From: Echinococcus granulosus
Taxonomy: Eukaryota > Platyhelminthes > Cestoda > Cyclophyllidea > Taeniidae
Direction: 5' to 3'
Length of the DNA: 64,000 bases
NCBI RefSeq assembly: GCF_000524195.1
Contig: NW_020170548.1
Location: 13,612 to 77,611, forward strand
A program made the translations under genes and the position numbers. Positions 60,727-64,000 of this stretch are shown here, piece by piece (the stretch's first letter is position 1; each line of letters begins with the position of its first letter). Below the pieces are notes generated by a model, which did not search any database, was not told the origin of the DNA, and was given only the letters and a program-made list of their open reading frames with translations.

Positions 60727-61531
60727 CTAAAGTGGAAGAGTTATTGGAACTCAATCCTAGGTCTTGTGGAATGTCCGAGGGAGGAGTAAAACTGCTCCTG
60801 TTAGTACTGACAATGGTAATCATTTTTTTAAACTGCAGCCATAAATTCACTTCCCAGTGTTGCTTTTCGATAAGTGTTATTACGAAAACCAGTCGCCGTC
60901 CGGGATGTGCTTGGTGTAGAACAAATAGCATTCTTTAGTAATTATCCCCAAGTAAGTCCTCCTCCCCATGCAATTCATTCACCAGAGGACACAGTATTAA
61001 GGGAACCTATCTGGATTTGTTAGTCAGGCTACACTACCATATTATATTTTAGGAAAAATTCAACTGAAGACTTGCCACAGCTGTTGCTGAGGAGTAATCA
61101 TGGAGACCTTCAAATACGCCGCACAAATATATTGTGAATTGATAAAAGGGCTATCCTAAATTTCCTGGAGGTCATCTACTTCGACATTGGGTTCTGCTCC
61201 TACCATTCTGGTGTTACTAGCCTCAGCCCTCCCATATTCTACCAGTAAAGCTACTTTTAGACTTCCTAATCGTTAGATTTATTCTTTGGAGGGATCCTCT
61301 GAGAGCTACAGAGCAAAATGCTAATCCTTTTGGTAAACTGAAAACAGATGGCAAACTGTTTTATTGGCATGCAATACAGAACGTGTAACCTACTAGTGCA
61401 GCCGGCAACTTGACTGACTGCTAATCAGCACTCATCAGATTGTGTACCCATTGGGTTTTTGGGAATTTCGAAGCACCTTTCCCAGTAGAAAAGGTGATTT
61501 TTCTCTCAATAGTCAAAAGATGAGAACTGAC

Positions 61532-61695
61532 CTTGCAAGTTGGGCTCCGTCTTCTCAGCTGGTGCATTCACGATGGCCTTCTGGGATTGAGATTCATCAA
61601 GACACGAAAGCACCTCCTCCGGTGAGTGGATTTGGCCTCGTGGATCTTGTTGTCGAAGTTGCACTTCGTCCAGGCAGTATTGTATTCCTGCCAAC
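61532..61695 (-). CDS. TRPM channel: coiled-coil exon
   Basis: Acceptor CTCCTTACCAG|G and donor CAAG|GTCAGT. It continues the C-terminal helix: RLAGIQYCLDEVQLRQQDPR, matching the place of the helix after ENMSMRL in vertebrate TRPM1/3. The second half (SPEEVLSCLDESQSQKAI) is unlike the family consensus. The leading G completes an Arg codon from the previous exon. Confidence 0.8.
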
Positions 61696-61874
61696 CTGGT
61701 AAGGAGTAGTAACAGTAATTCAAGATCCGACAGAGTTGAATGATCTGACTAAAGGAACAAAATGAACCAGCTGCTCTAAGCTGATTTTGCCACACTGACG
61801 AATCCTTCCATATCAGAGTTGTCCGGATATTAACTAAAGGCGTAAGTAGGGCGGTTTCGCAGTTAATAACCCAC

Positions 61875-62007
61875 CTGACACTCATATTTTCGAGCTGCAA
61901 TTCTGACTGTTTAATCTCACTGCGTTGCTTCCTCCGCCAGTAGTCCTCCACGCATTCCTCTTCAAAGTCGTGCAGTTCTTCGATCTCCACCGATGTCAGG
62001 AAGAGTT
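61875..62007 (-). CDS. TRPM channel: post-TRP-domain exon
   Basis: Acceptor CATTCTGCAG|AA and donor GTCAG|GTGGGT. Encodes KLFLTSVEIEELHDFEEECV then EDYWRRKQRSEIKQSE and ENMSVR. This is the diagnostic TRPM C-terminal block (family form: LKLFLTDDEL..VHDFEEQCIEEYF..., then RVENMSMRL). It marks the start of the tetramerising coiled coil. The first codon is split with the A left at the 63258 donor, giving the expected Lys. Confidence 0.93.
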
Positions 62008-63257
62008 CTGCAGAATGGGTAAAATAGAGCAATTGAAGGTAAAATGCTGTCATGCCTGCTTGTAAGTACTTAAATTCTAAGCAAATGCAAGTTGTAAATG
62101 TCAAAATAACCCAGTTCTGTGTTAGTTTTCCCAAAGAACGCAGTTTATGAATACCATGAAAACATATATGTCACAAGCATAGTAAGGAGGAAAATCAAAA
62201 TTAAGGTTTTTGTACTTACAAGTTACTGCTAACCTCCTCATGCCAATCAAAACATGTAAAATATTAAAAAGTAAAACAGAAGATTCCAAAAAAGGCAGCA
62301 GCACAATTGCGGGTCCATTTTTACAATCCTAGGCTAAATATAAGAGCGAAGTGAATAAGCTTTATCACCATTAACAAGTTATCAGCACATCAAATCCTTT
62401 GAACACTAACCTTAGCCTATTATTGAAGCAAAGTATAAATTCAGAGTAACTTACTTCTAGAAATTTTATTTAATTCCACACACAACATAATTACAAAAAG
62501 GCATTTTCTCCATCACTCAAAGACCTACTTCTCTTCTGCATAACTACAACCAGGTTATTCCGTGATATTTGCTTAAGGAATAACTCAAAGGCTTCCAATA
62601 GCTGCGGTGCAGGTGAATATACTTTACGCTCCTTGCTATGTGGACAAAGACAACTGTTGCCACAAACGAATTCTTGCCGGGTCTTATTGCAGAGATTCTT
62701 CAAAGTCGGCGCTGAAGTCGACTAGTTGGCTACTACGTTAAAAGAACAAAACCGAAGAACCACATGAACAGTGAACTGAATCTCAATAGCGAACCCACCA
62801 CCGTCAGAACCTTCTACCATTCACTTCCAAATTGACCCTGGATAGCAAGCTAGACCCCCTAACAGTAAATACTGAATGCTATTTGCATATTTCAGGTAGA
62901 TGATTATGAGCCCGAATAGACGGCTGTGCTGTGTTAAACTGTTCAAGCAGTGAGTGGAAACCAAACTGCAGATCCTTCTTATTACGCTTTTGAAAGGCCT
63001 TTTTAGCCTGCAATCAATCCAGGAGTTGGAAGTCAACACCAAGCATTGAGTTATTTTTCCAAAATAAGTCATCAATGATTGAACTTGGAAGAAGACGATG
63101 TCTGGGCAACATCGAAGCATCCACTTGGCAAGATGTAGGAAAAGCAGAGTCGTCATAATTAAGTGGCATTTACACATAGATGGTGTTCTTACACAGTGAT
63201 GTAGCAGCAAATGAGCATCGAGATTGCTAATCCCAAAACAATCGACATGTTACTTAC

Positions 63258-63484
63258 TCAGACCATCTGACTGGTGACCTGACGAGGATGTAGCGGCACT
63301 GGGCGCAAATATTTGTCCAACATCAAATGAGTCCTCTGGGCCTGAGGAATGCACCTCTGAAGTTGACGATGAAGACCATCCATGGCAAATATTTCGGCAC
63401 CACTTCCGTACATCTCGACGACAATGACAACAACGCTTTGAGCATCGTAAAAAACAGAGGCGGTGGTGGTGCTTTCGACAACGT
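63258..63484 (-). CDS. TRPM channel: linker exon after the TRP helix
   Basis: Acceptor GCCTCTACGCAG|A and perfect donor CTGA|GTAAGT. The peptide is first very basic and Cys/His-rich (RCRKHHHRLCFLRCSKRCC), then acidic and serine-rich (SSSSTSEVHSSGPEDSFD) and ends SGHQSDGL. It lies between the TRP helix and the KLFLT block, where other TRPMs also have a basic linker. This frame is not the longest one at this site; it is chosen because phase matches both neighbours. Confidence 0.82.
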
Positions 63485-63560
63485 CTGCGTAGAGGCGAGC
63501 ATCAAAAAATCAAATAAAGTGGCTGCATAAAGCGTATCTATCGTAATGTATTCTGTCTAC

Positions 63561-63831
63561 CTATAGACGCCTCGACAGGCTGCGTAGATCCAAGAGATGA
63601 TGATGAAGGGTGGCGGGAGCAGAGGTCTCGACTCGTATTCGATAATGATGGAGTAGCGGAGGTACTTATAAACAAGCTCTGATTGTACCAGTACACTAGA
63701 ATAGATGCTGTTGAAGACAGCAATGATGACATTGAGTATGAGAACGATAGAATAGAGGAGGTAGATAGCTCCCATAACTGGCACCATCTGATAGAGGGGT
63801 GTCTCCTCCAGGTTTGCATCCCAGTTCGTGG
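63561..63831 (-). CDS. TRPM channel: S6 and TRP-helix exon
   Basis: Acceptor TTTCTTTATTCTGCAG|CC and donor TATAG|GTAGAC. The exon encodes the end of the pore and S6 (GAIYLLYSIVLILNVIIAVF, then NSIYSSVLVQ) followed by the TRP helix (ELVYKYLRYSIIIEYESR) and PLLPPPFIIISWIY. The last is a TRPM hallmark (family form RPVLPPPLIIFSH). TRPM proteins are tetrameric, mostly calcium-permeable cation channels of the plasma or intracellular membranes. The pore helix, sensor-like domain and N-terminal homology region lie beyond the right edge. Confidence 0.95.
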
Positions 63832-64000
63832 CTGCAGAATAAAGAAAAATGGTAAGGTAGCCAATCAAGCCATCCTTTCTAAGGCAAAATACCAATTTCT
63901 ATTGAATTGTCAATAGGCCATCAAATCAATGGTAAAGCATCTACGTTTTTACTTGCTGCTTCCTTGCTTTACCAAAGTATTCCTAGCCTCCATAGCCACA

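Noticed and set aside
62491..63210. Minus ORFs between TRPM exons (70 and 129 codons)
   Set aside because: The exon ending at 63258 joins 62007 in perfect phase and yields the expected KLFLT block, leaving no need for these; an alternative exon cannot be fully excluded.
63327..63530. 67-codon plus ORF with Gly-rich segment
   Set aside because: It is the antisense of the TRPM linker exon.
1..64000. CRISPR arrays, operons, bacterial promoters, riboswitches
   Set aside because: The window is eukaryotic, with GT-AG introns. No regularly spaced direct repeats or prokaryotic gene organisation were seen.

Overview
The window is AT-rich, gene-poor animal DNA with GT-AG introns of about 0.1 to 13 kb, two 100-N scaffold gaps (21960-22059 and 45645-45744) and degenerate repeats. 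The decayed CsRn1/Gypsy-like retroelement, the style of the rRNA-derived sequence and a flatworm-looking TRPM channel suggest a platyhelminth. A cestode with a large genome is my best guess; this is inference, not proof.

Layout, left to right. 1-1560: a broken Gag-protease segment of an LTR retrotransposon (minus strand), running off the left edge. About 3.9-4.66 kb: a degenerate 28S rRNA fragment (minus), followed by a C-rich strip. About 5.0-52.2 kb: a long chain of small coding exons on the minus strand. I assembled it by eye from open frames, splice sites and codon-phase agreement. It appears to be one very large gene (possibly two) of unknown family, ending at a stop at 5000. Its introns hold a nearly full-length degenerate 18S rRNA copy (about 21.25-23.07 kb, cut by the first N gap), two copies of a dispersed repeat (8.58 and 18.28 kb) and, on the opposite strand, an intronless dual-specificity phosphatase (28005-28652, DUSP14/18-like).

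53-59 kb: mostly sequence in which I recognise nothing, plus a few weak ORFs. 59.28 kb to beyond 63.83 kb: the last six exons of a TRPM cation channel on the minus strand (S6, TRP helix, C-terminal coiled-coil start, long unique tail). Every exon junction is in phase. Its 5' part lies past the right edge.

The two well-identified genes are a membrane calcium/cation channel and a MAP-kinase-type phosphatase; nothing in the sequence links their functions. Many longer ORFs between 3.9-4.7 and 21.2-23.1 kb are conceptual translations of rRNA sequence, not genes.
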